This document shows positions 1 through 8,075 of a stretch of DNA of 20,991 nucleotides, one piece after another. The position numbers and the translations under genes were made by a program. Each line of letters opens with the position of its first letter. The stretch's first letter is position 1. Source of the stretch: an uncultured Thomasclavelia sp. Lineage in GTDB: Bacteria > Bacillota_I > Bacilli_A > Erysipelotrichales > Coprobacillaceae. The notes beneath the pieces are model-generated. The model was not told where the DNA came from. It did no database searches and saw nothing but the letters and a program-made list of their open reading frames with translations. The DNA is taken from positions 1-20,991 of the forward strand of contig CAJUOR010000027.1 of NCBI GenBank assembly GCA_910588165.1, written 5' to 3'.

Positions 1-1
1 A

Positions 2-433
2 CTTTATGGACGCCACCCTTCAAAGGAAGTGAAAGAGAGGGTTTTAGAGATTGCTGAAAAATTAGAAATCTCACATTTACTTCACAAATATCCTGATGAA
101 TGTTCAGGTGGACAAAGACAGCGTGTCGCAATTGCGCGTGCCTTGGTAACTAATCCTAAGTTAGTGGTTGCCGATGAGCCGACAGGTAATTTAGATTCAA
201 AAAACTCCCATGAACTATTGGCATTTTTAAAAGACTTGAACGAAAAAGAGGGCGTAACTATTTTAATGGTAACGCATGATTCGATGATTGCAAGCTATTC
301 CAAAAAATTAGTTTATATCAAAGACGGTAAGATAGATGCTATCTTAGAGCGGGGTGATTTAAGTCAAAGGGAATATTTCTATAAAATTGTTGATATAAAC
401 TCACGTGAGAGTCAGGCTTTAATGTTTGATTAG
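2..433 (+). CDS. ABC transporter ATP-binding protein, 3' part (BceA/MacB type)
   Basis: This is the C-terminal part of an ATPase that would energise an ABC transporter at the inner face of the membrane. The frame is open from the window edge, so the gene starts outside and lacks its Walker A region here. Visible motifs in order are the signature SGGQRQR, Walker B LVVADEP, D-loop GNLDS and switch histidine in VTHD. The tail (YIKDGKI, then a segment like RGDLSQREYFYKIV) resembles the end of BceA-type ATPases of peptide-antibiotic transporters; that subfamily is inference. BceA is normally followed by its permease gene, but here a terminator and a convergent gene follow, so any permease must lie upstream or elsewhere. 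A GTG at 29 is an internal codon, not a likely start. Confidence 0.9.
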   Translation, partial: LYGRHPSKEVKERVLEIAEKLEISHLLHKYPDECSGGQRQRVAIARALVTNPKLVVADEPTGNLDSKNSHELLAFLKDLNEKEGVTILMVTHDSMIASYSKKLVYIKDGKIDAILERGDLSQREYFYKIVDINSRESQALMFD

Positions 434-500
434 ATAAACCTCTTTAAAGAATGTTCATCATCTTTTAGTTGTATTTTTCATAACTTAATGCTATTTAAAA

Positions 501-550
501 ACACTGTTTTCAGTACTTACTACTGTTTAACAGTGTCTTTTTTAATTTTT
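501..550 (+). terminator. Intrinsic terminator of the ABC ATPase gene
   Basis: Arms ACACTGTT (501-508) and AACAGTGT (529-536) are perfectly complementary and are followed by a T-rich run (538-550). The loop is about 20 nt and contains further partial pairing. It is the only strong stop signal after the ABC gene and faces the convergent RNase HIII gene. Confidence 0.7.
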
Positions 551-574
551 AGAATGACTTATTTGACACTAAAG

Positions 575-620
575 AAAAAACTGCAACAGTCAAAGCTACT
601 TATAGCTTCATCTGTAACAG
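575..620 (-). terminator. rnhC: Intrinsic terminator of rnhC
   Basis: Read on the minus strand, an 18-bp imperfect stem (arms 603-620 and 581-598) closes on a four-base loop and is followed by six T residues (575-580). The apical AAGCTA/TAGCTT and middle ACAG/CTGT pairs are perfect, with wobbles and mismatches between. It lies 18 bases past the rnhC stop codon. With the hairpin at 501-536 it separates two convergent transcripts. Confidence 0.75.
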
Positions 621-637
621 CTTAATATTTCTTTATC

Positions 638-1546
638 TTAAACTCTTTGCTGGACTGCCTCTAATATTCTTTTAGTATTTGATAAATTCATTTTGGCAAC
701 TTTATTTAGAATATTTTCACCACGTGTTTGGACTAATTGAATTGCTACTTGATCTACTTGTGTACTTGTTCCGTGTGGCAATTTAACTTTCAAACTTCTT
801 GACATATTGTTAAAGTATTGAAGGGAAGCGTATCTAGCTAAAATGTGAGCACAAGCCATAGCTATATATTTAGAATACGTGTTCTTTTCAAAGTGCAAAT
901 CCCTGACCACTATCACTTCATTTTTCAAATAGTTATAATACGTTTTCGGTGCAACAAATTGTTCCACAACCTTTGTTTCTATTGGGAAATCTAAGCGTTG
1001 CATCACGTTGGTGATGGCTTGGTTGTGAAGTCTGGCTTTGATGTTGGCGAAATTCAAACCTTCTTTGACCATACGATTATAATGTGGATTATCGAGGATT
1101 AAAAGACTGTAGATGACACGATCTTTAATCTCTTTGGCAATTCGTACAACTTCCGTTGCAGGTAATGTTCTTGCATCATCGATTCCTAGTGACTGTAGCC
1201 ACGGAATATCTTTATCGTCAACATAACAAGCAACCGTACAAATAGGTCCGAAGTAATCCGCATGACCTACATCATCAGAGGCAATGTGTTTATCTAAGAA
1301 AGGTCCTTCATTGATGAGGGTGTCTTTTTTCTTGGTTACCGGCGCTTTTGTCCATTGCTTGCATGCTTCTTTAGCTCGAATACCTTCAAAAACGATTTCC
1401 TTAGATAAGTGAGCGGTAATAGTGCAGCCAATGATCTGAGCCTTGAAGATAACGTCTTCGGTTGTAGATGTCAACATTTGACTTGCATAGAATTTTTTCA
1501 TTTTTTCAATTGTTTTATCATTGACTTTGATCATAATGCATTCCAT
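638..1546 (-). CDS. rnhC: Ribonuclease HIII, divergent, with altered active-site residues
   Basis: RNase HIII removes RNA from RNA-DNA hybrids in the cytoplasm. The ATG at 1546 is chosen because a strong GGAGG-type site lies 8-9 bases upstream; a longer version to 1564 would start inside that site. The 302-residue product has the family's N-terminal TBP-like domain (about 1-70) and an RNase H2-type domain carrying DYFGP (97-101), LHNQAI (173-178) and a C-terminal ARY (237-239). From remembered B. subtilis RnhC, the catalytic set should be D-E in DEVG, D in DQF and E in KAE. Here those positions read D91-D92, E195 and Y224. The GTG following DEV is GHA, and the usual DSK is DAR. The fold assignment is firm; normal activity is doubtful. 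It is divergent from cvpA and has its own terminator. Confidence 0.88.
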   Translation of the reverse strand: MECIMIKVNDKTIEKMKKFYASQMLTSTTEDVIFKAQIIGCTITAHLSKEIVFEGIRAKEACKQWTKAPVTKKKDTLINEGPFLDKHIASDDVGHADYFGPICTVACYVDDKDIPWLQSLGIDDARTLPATEVVRIAKEIKDRVIYSLLILDNPHYNRMVKEGLNFANIKARLHNQAITNVMQRLDFPIETKVVEQFVAPKTYYNYLKNEVIVVRDLHFEKNTYSKYIAMACAHILARYASLQYFNNMSRSLKVKLPHGTSTQVDQVAIQLVQTRGENILNKVAKMNLSNTKRILEAVQQRV

Positions 1547-1566
1547 GTTATCACTCCTCCTCATAT

Positions 1567-1575
1567 ATTATAACA
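1567..1575 (-). promoter_or_regulatory. rnhC: Probable extended -10 promoter of rnhC
   Basis: The minus strand reads TGTTATAAT, an extended -10 (TGn plus a perfect TATAAT), about 20 bases before the rnhC start. A TTGACT lies 22 bases upstream of the hexamer, too far for a normal -35, so the element probably relies on the extended -10. The implied start point falls close to the ribosome binding site, giving a very short leader. Confidence 0.5.
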
Positions 1576-1660
1576 CTTTTTCCAATTTGTGAAAAGTCAA
1601 TATTTTGATTATTTCATTGAATTTTCGCAAACAATTTGCTATCTTTAATATCTGTGTCTT

Positions 1661-1689
1661 TTGACAACACGCATAGATTTTGTTAAAAT
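1661..1689 (+). promoter_or_regulatory. Sigma-A promoter of the cvpA-mutS2-uvrC operon
   Basis: A perfect -35 TTGACA (1661-1666), a 17-base spacer and a -10 TAAAAT (1684-1689) stand just before cvpA. The predicted start at about 1696 leaves only about ten leader bases before the ATG at 1706, so the ribosome binding site may be only partly transcribed from it. Confidence 0.65.
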
Positions 1690-1705
1690 AGGAAAGGGTG
1701 ATTCT

Positions 1706-2521
1706 ATGACATTAAATTTTTCAGGTAATATATTAGATATAATGATTTTAATTATTTTAGGTTTAAGTTTTATAATCGGTTATAAAAAAGGAATTGTCGA
1801 TCGAGTTTTACATTTTGCTTCGACACTTCTGATTTTTGGTGTATCTTGGTTTTTATCAAAACCGACAGCGACCTTTTTTACGCATTATCAGATTAGCGGA
1901 ATTGATCAAGAGCTAATGCAGTACGTAGCGCCGATTATCGGACGTGTTATCGGATTTGTAGTGATTTTCATTATCTTATCGATTATTCGTTCTATCATTT
2001 TCGTACTTCTTCATGCGATTATTGAGAATATAAAGAAACATTTATCTTTGGTGCGTTTTGTCGATAACGGTTTTGGGGCAATTTTTAATGTTGCTAAAAA
2101 TACTTTATTAGTATATGTGATTTTATTAGGAATGTGTATGCCTGTTTTCACAAACGGTATGACAATTGTTAATGAATCTAAATTAGGTGGTTTAATTTTA
2201 AATGTTTCACCTTCATTAAGTCATGAGATTATGACATTAGGTGATAAAATCGTAACATTTACACAAGTCGAACAATGGGCCAATAAAGATTTTGAAATGA
2301 AGGACATGGTTGAATTGATTGATGCCATGATGAATTTAGGTATGTTTGATGAAGCAGATTTAGAGGCTTTTTATCAAAATTATCAATCTCAAATCGATTC
2401 CATTCCGACAAGTGTTGTAGACAAGGAAAGATATGATGAATTGATGGAGTTAATTGAACAACTGCCGGCTAATGAACAATTAAAGAATGTTGCCCGCAGT
2501 AAAATAACCGTAACTCCTTAA
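1706..2521 (+). CDS. cvpA: CvpA-family membrane protein
   Basis: This is a 271-residue integral membrane protein of the CvpA (colicin V production) family, whose molecular role in Gram-positives is not settled. Four hydrophobic segments fill about residues 8-175: an opening helix, then TLLIFGVSWFL, GFVVIFIILSIIRSIIFVLL and a helix beginning NTLLVYVILLG. A charged cytoplasmic tail of about 95 residues follows, rich in Glu, Asp and Gln, so the protein is longer than the usual 160-200 residue members. The start at 1706 has a GGAAAGGG site just upstream; a TTG at 1661 is inside the promoter and is rejected. It is 12 bases from mutS2, so the two are co-transcribed. In B. subtilis a CvpA homologue (yshB) also precedes mutS2. 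Confidence 0.85.
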   Translation: MTLNFSGNILDIMILIILGLSFIIGYKKGIVDRVLHFASTLLIFGVSWFLSKPTATFFTHYQISGIDQELMQYVAPIIGRVIGFVVIFIILSIIRSIIFVLLHAIIENIKKHLSLVRFVDNGFGAIFNVAKNTLLVYVILLGMCMPVFTNGMTIVNESKLGGLILNVSPSLSHEIMTLGDKIVTFTQVEQWANKDFEMKDMVELIDAMMNLGMFDEADLEAFYQNYQSQIDSIPTSVVDKERYDELMELIEQLPANEQLKNVARSKITVTP

Positions 2522-2533
2522 AGGGAAAAAATT

Positions 2534-4846
2534 ATGAAACAAACAATAGAAACTTTAGAATTTAATAAGATTAAAGAACAATTAAAACGCTATACTGCTT
2601 GCTCACTTGGGAAAGATAAAATAGATATGATGGAGCAGTTTGAAGAATTTGTTGAATTACAAAAGGCGCTTGCTTATTTAGATGAGGGCATTCGCTTAGT
2701 CAATGCCTACGGAGCAGTTGGACTAGGTGGTTTGCATGATTTATCCAAACATATGGCGAAGGTTCAGATGGACGGTATGCTTTTACCAAGAGAGCTTTTA
2801 GAAATCGTCGGTCATGTTGAAGTAACAAGCTCCGTTCAAAACTTTGCAAAAGAAAGTGAGCTGGAAACACCGTATTTTACCGAAGCGGTGCAAGGTTTAG
2901 TTTTGTTAAAGGATTTGAAAAGAACAATAGAGCAGTGTATCAGTCCCGAAGGTGAGATATACGACCATGCTTCTAGTGAACTTGCTCGTATTCGACGTTC
3001 TATTCGTCAAACCGAGGGGCAGATTCGTCAAAAGATGAATCAGTATTTGGTTTCAGAGAAGGATTACTTATCTGAAAATATTATAACCGCTCGCAATGAT
3101 CGTTTTGTGATTCCGGTTAAAATGGGGTATCAAAATAAAGTGCGAGGTATCGTTCATGCTCAGTCAGCTAGTCATCAGACTGCTTATATTGAGCCTGAGG
3201 CTGTGGTTTTATTAAACAATCAGTTACAAGGTTTAAAATCACAGGAACAAGATGAAATGGAACGCATTTTATATCATTTAAGTCAAGAGGTTAAGCAACA
3301 AAGCTTTCATATTCAAGATAACCAAACGCTTTTAGGTGAGATTGATTTTGTTTTTGCGAAAGCTAGCTATGCTCATCAACACGATTGTGTTGTAGCGACG
3401 ATTACAGAGAATTATGAGCGTTTTTATTTAAAAAAAGCTCGTCATCCTTTAATTGATGCTAAGAAAGTTATCGCCAATACACTTGAATTAAATAAGCCTA
3501 AGCATATTATGTTAGTTACAGGAAGTAATACCGGAGGGAAAACGGTTAACCTAAAGACCGCAGGTTTACTGTCTTTGATGAGTTTGAATGGGTTAGCCAT
3601 ACCGGTAGAAGAAGCGATGATTCCTTTCTTTGATGAAATCTATGTAGATTTAGGGGACGAACAGTCGATTGAACAATCGCTTTCGACTTTTTCTAGCCAC
3701 TTATCAAAACTTGTGGATATCACCAACCGTGTTACTTGTCGCAGTCTAGTTTTGATTGACGAGGTAGGAAGCGGAACAGACCCACAAGAAGGGCAAAGTA
3801 TCGCTCAAGCTATTTTGGAGCATTTGCACGCTTATCAATGCTTCTGTATTGCGACAACCCATTATTCTAGCTTGAAAAGACACGCTAAATTGACAGATTA
3901 TATTCTTTTGGCAAGTGTAGCCTTTGATGAAGAAAAATTTGCCCCGACCTATCGTTTGATTCTTGGCGAATCCGGACGCTCTTATGCGATGGAAATATCG
4001 GCAAGACTGGGGTTAAACAGCAAAATTATCGAACGGGCTAAACATATCAAAGAGGAAAGCCAAAGTGTGGAAGAAAAGCTTTTGGAACGTTTGGAAATTG
4101 AAAAAGAAGAAGTTCGTTTGATGAAGGAAGCCTATCAACAAGATTTAGATGAAGTGGCTAACTTGAAAGAAAAGTGGAAGCATCGCCAAGAGGTCTTTGA
4201 TAGAGAAAGACAGAGATATTTAGATGAGGCGCAACAGACAGCCAATGCGTTAGTTGAAAAAGCTAAGGCGGAAATAGATGTCTTATTACGTGAATTTAAA
4301 GATAAAGGACAAACGATTAAAATGCACGAGGTCATCGACACTAAACATCAGCTTGATGCCTTGCATAAGGAAAAGGAAAAACAGGTGCTTAAAGGCGATG
4401 CCTCAAGGGAATACCATGTCGGCGATGTCGTACGTATTCTGAGCATGAACCGTGATGGTGAAGTTACGGAAGTCAAAAAAGATGAGTTAACTATCAGTTT
4501 AGGCGGTTTAAAATTGCAACTGAAAAAGGAAGAAGTTGCCTTTGTCCATCAAAAACAAAAGCCTAAGATTGTCAAAACGAAAGGCAAAACCGTTAAAAAG
4601 ACCGGTTCTTATGAAATCAATGTTATCGGAATGCGCTATGAGGAAGCTATGCGTGTGGTAGATAAATTTATTGATGATGCGCTTGTGACCGGCTATCCGA
4701 GTGTGCGTATCATTCATGGTATGGGGACCGGGGCTTTGCGCAACGGTGTTCATCAATTATTGAAGAAACATAAGCACGTAAAGACATTTAGAAACGGCGG
4801 AGCACAAGAAGGAGGCTTAGGGGCAACCTTAGCATATTTTGAATAG
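2534..4846 (+). CDS. mutS2: MutS2 ATPase/nuclease
   Basis: MutS2 is a cytoplasmic MutS-like ATPase. In Firmicutes it acts on recombination intermediates and, in some species, rescues collided ribosomes. The 770-residue product is close to the normal length of about 785. It has Walker A GSNTGGKT (about 330-337), Walker B and D-loop LIDEVGSGTDP (about 407-417), the switch segment ATTHYSSLK, a long charged coiled coil (about 510-620), a KOW-like stretch and a C-terminal Smr nuclease domain carrying IIHGMGTGALR and GGLGATLAYF. It lacks the MutS mismatch-recognition domain, as expected. An AAGGG site overlaps the cvpA stop, and uvrC follows after 19 bases, so all three form one transcription unit. 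Confidence 0.97.
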   Translation: MKQTIETLEFNKIKEQLKRYTACSLGKDKIDMMEQFEEFVELQKALAYLDEGIRLVNAYGAVGLGGLHDLSKHMAKVQMDGMLLPRELLEIVGHVEVTSSVQNFAKESELETPYFTEAVQGLVLLKDLKRTIEQCISPEGEIYDHASSELARIRRSIRQTEGQIRQKMNQYLVSEKDYLSENIITARNDRFVIPVKMGYQNKVRGIVHAQSASHQTAYIEPEAVVLLNNQLQGLKSQEQDEMERILYHLSQEVKQQSFHIQDNQTLLGEIDFVFAKASYAHQHDCVVATITENYERFYLKKARHPLIDAKKVIANTLELNKPKHIMLVTGSNTGGKTVNLKTAGLLSLMSLNGLAIPVEEAMIPFFDEIYVDLGDEQSIEQSLSTFSSHLSKLVDITNRVTCRSLVLIDEVGSGTDPQEGQSIAQAILEHLHAYQCFCIATTHYSSLKRHAKLTDYILLASVAFDEEKFAPTYRLILGESGRSYAMEISARLGLNSKIIERAKHIKEESQSVEEKLLERLEIEKEEVRLMKEAYQQDLDEVANLKEKWKHRQEVFDRERQRYLDEAQQTANALVEKAKAEIDVLLREFKDKGQTIKMHEVIDTKHQLDALHKEKEKQVLKGDASREYHVGDVVRILSMNRDGEVTEVKKDELTISLGGLKLQLKKEEVAFVHQKQKPKIVKTKGKTVKKTGSYEINVIGMRYEEAMRVVDKFIDDALVTGYPSVRIIHGMGTGALRNGVHQLLKKHKHVKTFRNGGAQEGGLGATLAYFE

Positions 4847-4865
4847 TGAAAAGAGAGGAAAGACG

Positions 4866-6635
4866 ATGCAGGATTTAGCTTATATTAAACATAAATTATC
4901 CTTGTTGCCAATGGCACCTGGGTGTTACTTGATGAAAAACAAAGACGGAAAAGTGATTTATGTCGGTAAAGCAAAAAAACTGAAAAATCGTGTTTCCTCT
5001 TATTTTAATGGTGTTCATAATTATAAAACAACCAAATTGGTTTCTAATATTGTAGATTTCGATTATATTGTGACGCATTCGGAAAAAGAGGCGCTTTTAC
5101 TTGAAATCAATTTGATTAAAGATTATGCCCCACAATATAACATTATGTTTATGGATAATAGCTATTATCCATATATTCAGTTAACCAAAGAAAAGCACCC
5201 ACGTTTAAAAATCGTGCGTGATGCCAAGGATAAAAAGTGTAAGCATTTCGGACCGTTTCCGGATGCCACGGCGGCCAGAGAAACTTATAAATTATTAAAT
5301 CGTTTATACCCTTTACGAAAGTGTGAGCATCTTCCTAAAAAAAGGTGTTTGTATGCAAGCTTAAATCAATGCCTGGCACCTTGCGAAAATGAAATCAATC
5401 CGCAAATTTATCAAGATATCTCACATAAGATTACAAAGTTTATTAAAGGTGATACCAAAGAAGTCATCAGTGATTTAAAAGAAAAAATGGAAGCTGCCAG
5501 TGAGGCATTAAACTTTGAACAAGCTAAAGAATTCAGAGATTTAATGAGGTATATTGATCATGTGACAAGTAAACAGCACGTACAATTTGCCGATCAGGTC
5601 GATCGGGATATATTAGGTTTTCATGTGGATAATGGCTATTTAAGTATTCAGCTGTTTTTCATGCGTCAGGGAAAACTTTTGTCACGAGATTTCAACCTAA
5701 TGCCGATTTACGATGAAGAGGAAGATGAGATTATCCGCTTTATTGTTGATTTTTATCGCCAAAATACCTATCCGAAGGAACTGTTAGTGCCTGATGGGAT
5801 TGATAAGGATTTATTGAGTGGGATTTTAGAGTGTAAAGTCATTCACCCTGAAAAAGGCAATAAAGCCGATTTAGTCGACATGGCAATGAACAATGCCAAA
5901 GAGATGCTTGAAAAGAAATTTTTACTGATGGAAAAAAATGAAGAGAACACTATTCGGGCAATCGAACAGCTCGGGCAATTATTAAATAAGCCGACGCCTC
6001 ATCGTATCGAATTGTTTGATAACTCGAATATCCAAGGGGCTTATGCTGTTGCCGGCATGGTTGTTTTTAAAGATGGTGTACCAAGCAAAAATGATTATCG
6101 CAAATTTAAAATTAAAACGGTGGAAGGTGCCGACGATTACGCTAGTATGAAAGAAGTCGTTTATCGTAGATATTTACGTGTCTTAACCGACGGTTTGGAA
6201 AAGCCGGATTTGATTATTGTCGATGGCGGTAAGGGGCAAATAAAATCAGCTTTAGAAATCATTCAATTATTGAATTTAGATATTTATGTTTGCGGATTAT
6301 CCAAAGATGATCGCCATCAAACAGCGTTGCTTTTAAATCAAGAAGGAGAAATTGTCGATATTGATAGAAAAAGTCCGCTTTTCTATTTATTGACAAGAAT
6401 GCAAGATGAGGTCCATAGATATGCGATTTCATTTCATCGTCAAGTTAGAGCTAAATCATTGATAGATTCTATTTTAGATGATGTAGAAGGAATCGGTCCT
6501 AAACGCAAACGTCAATTACTCAATCATTTTGGCAGTGTTAAACGCATGAAAGAAGCCGATTTGGAAATGCTGAAGGAAGTTTTACCGAAGCAAGTGGCCA
6601 AAAGTTTATATGATCGATTACACGATAATGATTAA
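4866..6635 (+). CDS. uvrC: Excinuclease ABC subunit C
   Basis: UvrC makes both incisions around bulky DNA lesions in nucleotide excision repair, with UvrA and UvrB. The 589-residue product contains the N-terminal GIY-YIG nuclease (GCY to YVGKAKKLKNRV, about 19-42, with the Glu in LLLEINLIKDYAPQYN), the UVR motif that binds UvrB (about residues 200-235, core LNFEQAKEFRDLM), the RNase H-like C-terminal nuclease (FDNSNIQG, IIVDGGKGQ, and HRYAISFHR) and a closing helix-hairpin-helix (VEGIGPKRKRQLLNHFG). All expected catalytic acids and the histidine are visible. The ATG at 4866 has an AGAGAGG site; a TTG at 4839 overlaps mutS2 and lacks one. It is the last gene of the cvpA-mutS2-uvrC unit. No terminator with a T-run follows. 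Confidence 0.97.
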   Translation: MQDLAYIKHKLSLLPMAPGCYLMKNKDGKVIYVGKAKKLKNRVSSYFNGVHNYKTTKLVSNIVDFDYIVTHSEKEALLLEINLIKDYAPQYNIMFMDNSYYPYIQLTKEKHPRLKIVRDAKDKKCKHFGPFPDATAARETYKLLNRLYPLRKCEHLPKKRCLYASLNQCLAPCENEINPQIYQDISHKITKFIKGDTKEVISDLKEKMEAASEALNFEQAKEFRDLMRYIDHVTSKQHVQFADQVDRDILGFHVDNGYLSIQLFFMRQGKLLSRDFNLMPIYDEEEDEIIRFIVDFYRQNTYPKELLVPDGIDKDLLSGILECKVIHPEKGNKADLVDMAMNNAKEMLEKKFLLMEKNEENTIRAIEQLGQLLNKPTPHRIELFDNSNIQGAYAVAGMVVFKDGVPSKNDYRKFKIKTVEGADDYASMKEVVYRRYLRVLTDGLEKPDLIIVDGGKGQIKSALEIIQLLNLDIYVCGLSKDDRHQTALLLNQEGEIVDIDRKSPLFYLLTRMQDEVHRYAISFHRQVRAKSLIDSILDDVEGIGPKRKRQLLNHFGSVKRMKEADLEMLKEVLPKQVAKSLYDRLHDND

Positions 6636-6660
6636 CCGAATATGATGTTTATCATATAAT
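6632..6660 (+). promoter_or_regulatory. Promoter of the gerE-like gene with an overlapping palindrome
   Basis: A perfect -10 TATAAT (6655-6660) has a weak -35 TTAACC (6632-6637) at 17 bases. An inverted repeat ATATGAT-GTTT-ATCATAT (6640-6657) fills the spacer and runs into the -10. No T-run follows, so a terminator is unlikely; an operator is possible. Confidence 0.5.
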
Positions 6661-6680
6661 AGACTGAATGGAGGAGTTGC

Positions 6681-6884
6681 ATGCAGTCTATTTTAACTAA
6701 ACGTGAGCATGAGATTTTTAAAGCCTTAATGGACAATCAGACAACACGTGAAATTGCTTTAGAGCTTGGCATTAGTGAGAAGACGGTGAGAAACCATATC
6801 TCAAATGTCATGCAAAAATTGGGAGCCGTTTCCAGAATACAAGCAGTTTTAGAATTGATCAAATTAAAAGAATTAGAGTTCTAA
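6681..6884 (+). CDS. gerE: GerE-like stand-alone LuxR-type HTH regulator
   Basis: This 67-residue protein is almost entirely a LuxR/GerE-type helix-turn-helix domain, with no receiver or sensor part. The central segment (TTREIALELGISEKTVRNHI, then SNVMQKLG) and the tail ELKELEF-like end match what I recall of B. subtilis GerE (74 residues), the late mother-cell sporulation regulator. Position supports this: in B. subtilis gerE lies between uvrC and racE, as here. The start has a GGAGG site seven bases upstream (TTGC spacer region) and its own -10 box. GerE normally binds DNA as a dimer and both activates and represses. If the organism does not sporulate, the protein would have another target set. 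The fold is certain; orthology is likely. Confidence 0.85.
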   Translation: MQSILTKREHEIFKALMDNQTTREIALELGISEKTVRNHISNVMQKLGAVSRIQAVLELIKLKELEF

Positions 6885-6886
6885 TA

Positions 6887-6915
6887 TAGTCAATCAAAGA
6901 TAATTGGTATATAAT
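6887..6915 (+). promoter_or_regulatory. Promoter of the VanY-like gene
   Basis: A -35-like TAGTCA (6887-6892), a 17-base spacer and a perfect -10 TATAAT (6910-6915) lie in the 54-base gap after the gerE-like gene. An AAGAGGG ribosome site and the ATG at 6939 follow. Thus the VanY-like gene and murI can be expressed separately from the regulator. Confidence 0.6.
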
Positions 6916-6938
6916 AAGTGAGAAAAGAGGGATAAACC

Positions 6939-8075
6939 ATGAAAAAGCAAAAAATCATACTCTATTTAGTCGCGCTTGTATGCTTTATGGTTTGTTTCAT
7001 TGTTTTAAATCGCAAATATGACTCTTTTTATCGTATTTCCGGTATCAACAATGAAACCAGGCAGTTAATCATCAATAATTTAACAGAAGAAGAACAAGAA
7101 TATCTCATTGAAAACTCATTTCCAACGAAACGTTTTTTACGTTTTTTAACGCACCCTGATTTCCATCTTCATGATTTAGAATATTATGAAAAGATTGAAA
7201 AACAGACAGAATTGTCTATAGACGGTGTGGTTGAATATACCAATTCTTTGCTTGAAAAAATACGTAGTGAGGAAATTAGAAATGTCGACAGTATTTTTCA
7301 AAAATTAACGGATACATCATTGGCAGATTTATATTTAGTAAGTGAAGACTTTGACCTTGAATTATTAGATTTATATCATCATTTTACTACTTTGAATCAG
7401 GGGATAGATTTATATGCCGTTAATCAAATCAATGCTTTAGCTACGGCTATGAATCTTGAAGGTATGGACGAAAAAGAAGAAATGGACTTTTTAGACCAAT
7501 GGCTTGAATTTTATAATTTAGAGGATTTACTGATGTATTATGAATTGAAGCAAGAGTGTCCTGATTTAGAATTAGTTGCCAATCCTCAAAGTCTAACGAC
7601 AGTTATTTTAGACAACCAAACGATTGCTTCCTATGTTCCAAATCCGTTGGTGATTACAGATGATATTGCTCGTATGCGTTTCGGAACTTATCTGCGCCAA
7701 GATGCCAATGCGGCTTTAGAAGAAATGGCCGATGCTGTTTCGATGGCTATTGATGATGAAAACTTGCTTTTGATTGATGGTTATCGCTCTTATAGCAATT
7801 TAGATGAAAAAGATTGGAGTCATAGGGAGTATCAGTTAGGCTTAACGATTGATGTGATGGTGATGGGTGTAAATTATTCAGATTTTGAAACAACTGAAAT
7901 CAGCCATTATCTACAAGCACACAGTTGGGAGTATGGTTTCATTTTGCGCTATGGTGATGAACAATCAGAACGATATAGTGCAAATACATATCGTTTTGTA
8001 GGAAAGGAAGCCGCTAAGGTCATTCATGAAAATAAGTTGACTTTGGAAGCTTATGAGGGAATTGAAGATGAATAA
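6939..8075 (+). CDS. VanY-like (D-Ala-D-Ala carboxypeptidase fold) membrane-anchored protein lacking zinc ligands
   Basis: The N-terminus (about 5-24) is a single hydrophobic anchor without a cleavage or lipid site, so the rest should lie outside the membrane. Residues about 30-225 are a charged helical region of unknown role. Residues about 230-370 match the VanY/peptidase M15 fold: DGYRS (280-284), QLGLTIDV (299-306), WEYGFILRYG and a C-terminal VGKEAAKVI and LTLEAY. Active family members have SxHxxGxAxD and EPWH. Here the first His is Tyr298, the Asp is kept (305), and EPWH reads SANT (347-350), so Glu and the last His are Ser and Thr. It is probably an inactive peptidoglycan-binding relative rather than an enzyme; this is inference. 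It has its own promoter and overlaps murI by eight bases. Confidence 0.85.
   Translation: MKKQKIILYLVALVCFMVCFIVLNRKYDSFYRISGINNETRQLIINNLTEEEQEYLIENSFPTKRFLRFLTHPDFHLHDLEYYEKIEKQTELSIDGVVEYTNSLLEKIRSEEIRNVDSIFQKLTDTSLADLYLVSEDFDLELLDLYHHFTTLNQGIDLYAVNQINALATAMNLEGMDEKEEMDFLDQWLEFYNLEDLLMYYELKQECPDLELVANPQSLTTVILDNQTIASYVPNPLVITDDIARMRFGTYLRQDANAALEEMADAVSMAIDDENLLLIDGYRSYSNLDEKDWSHREYQLGLTIDVMVMGVNYSDFETTEISHYLQAHSWEYGFILRYGDEQSERYSANTYRFVGKEAAKVIHENKLTLEAYEGIEDE

Noticed and set aside
7821..7860. His295 as a replacement zinc ligand in the VanY-like protein
   Set aside because: It is ten residues before Asp305, whereas the family needs His seven residues before it; Glu and the second His are also missing.
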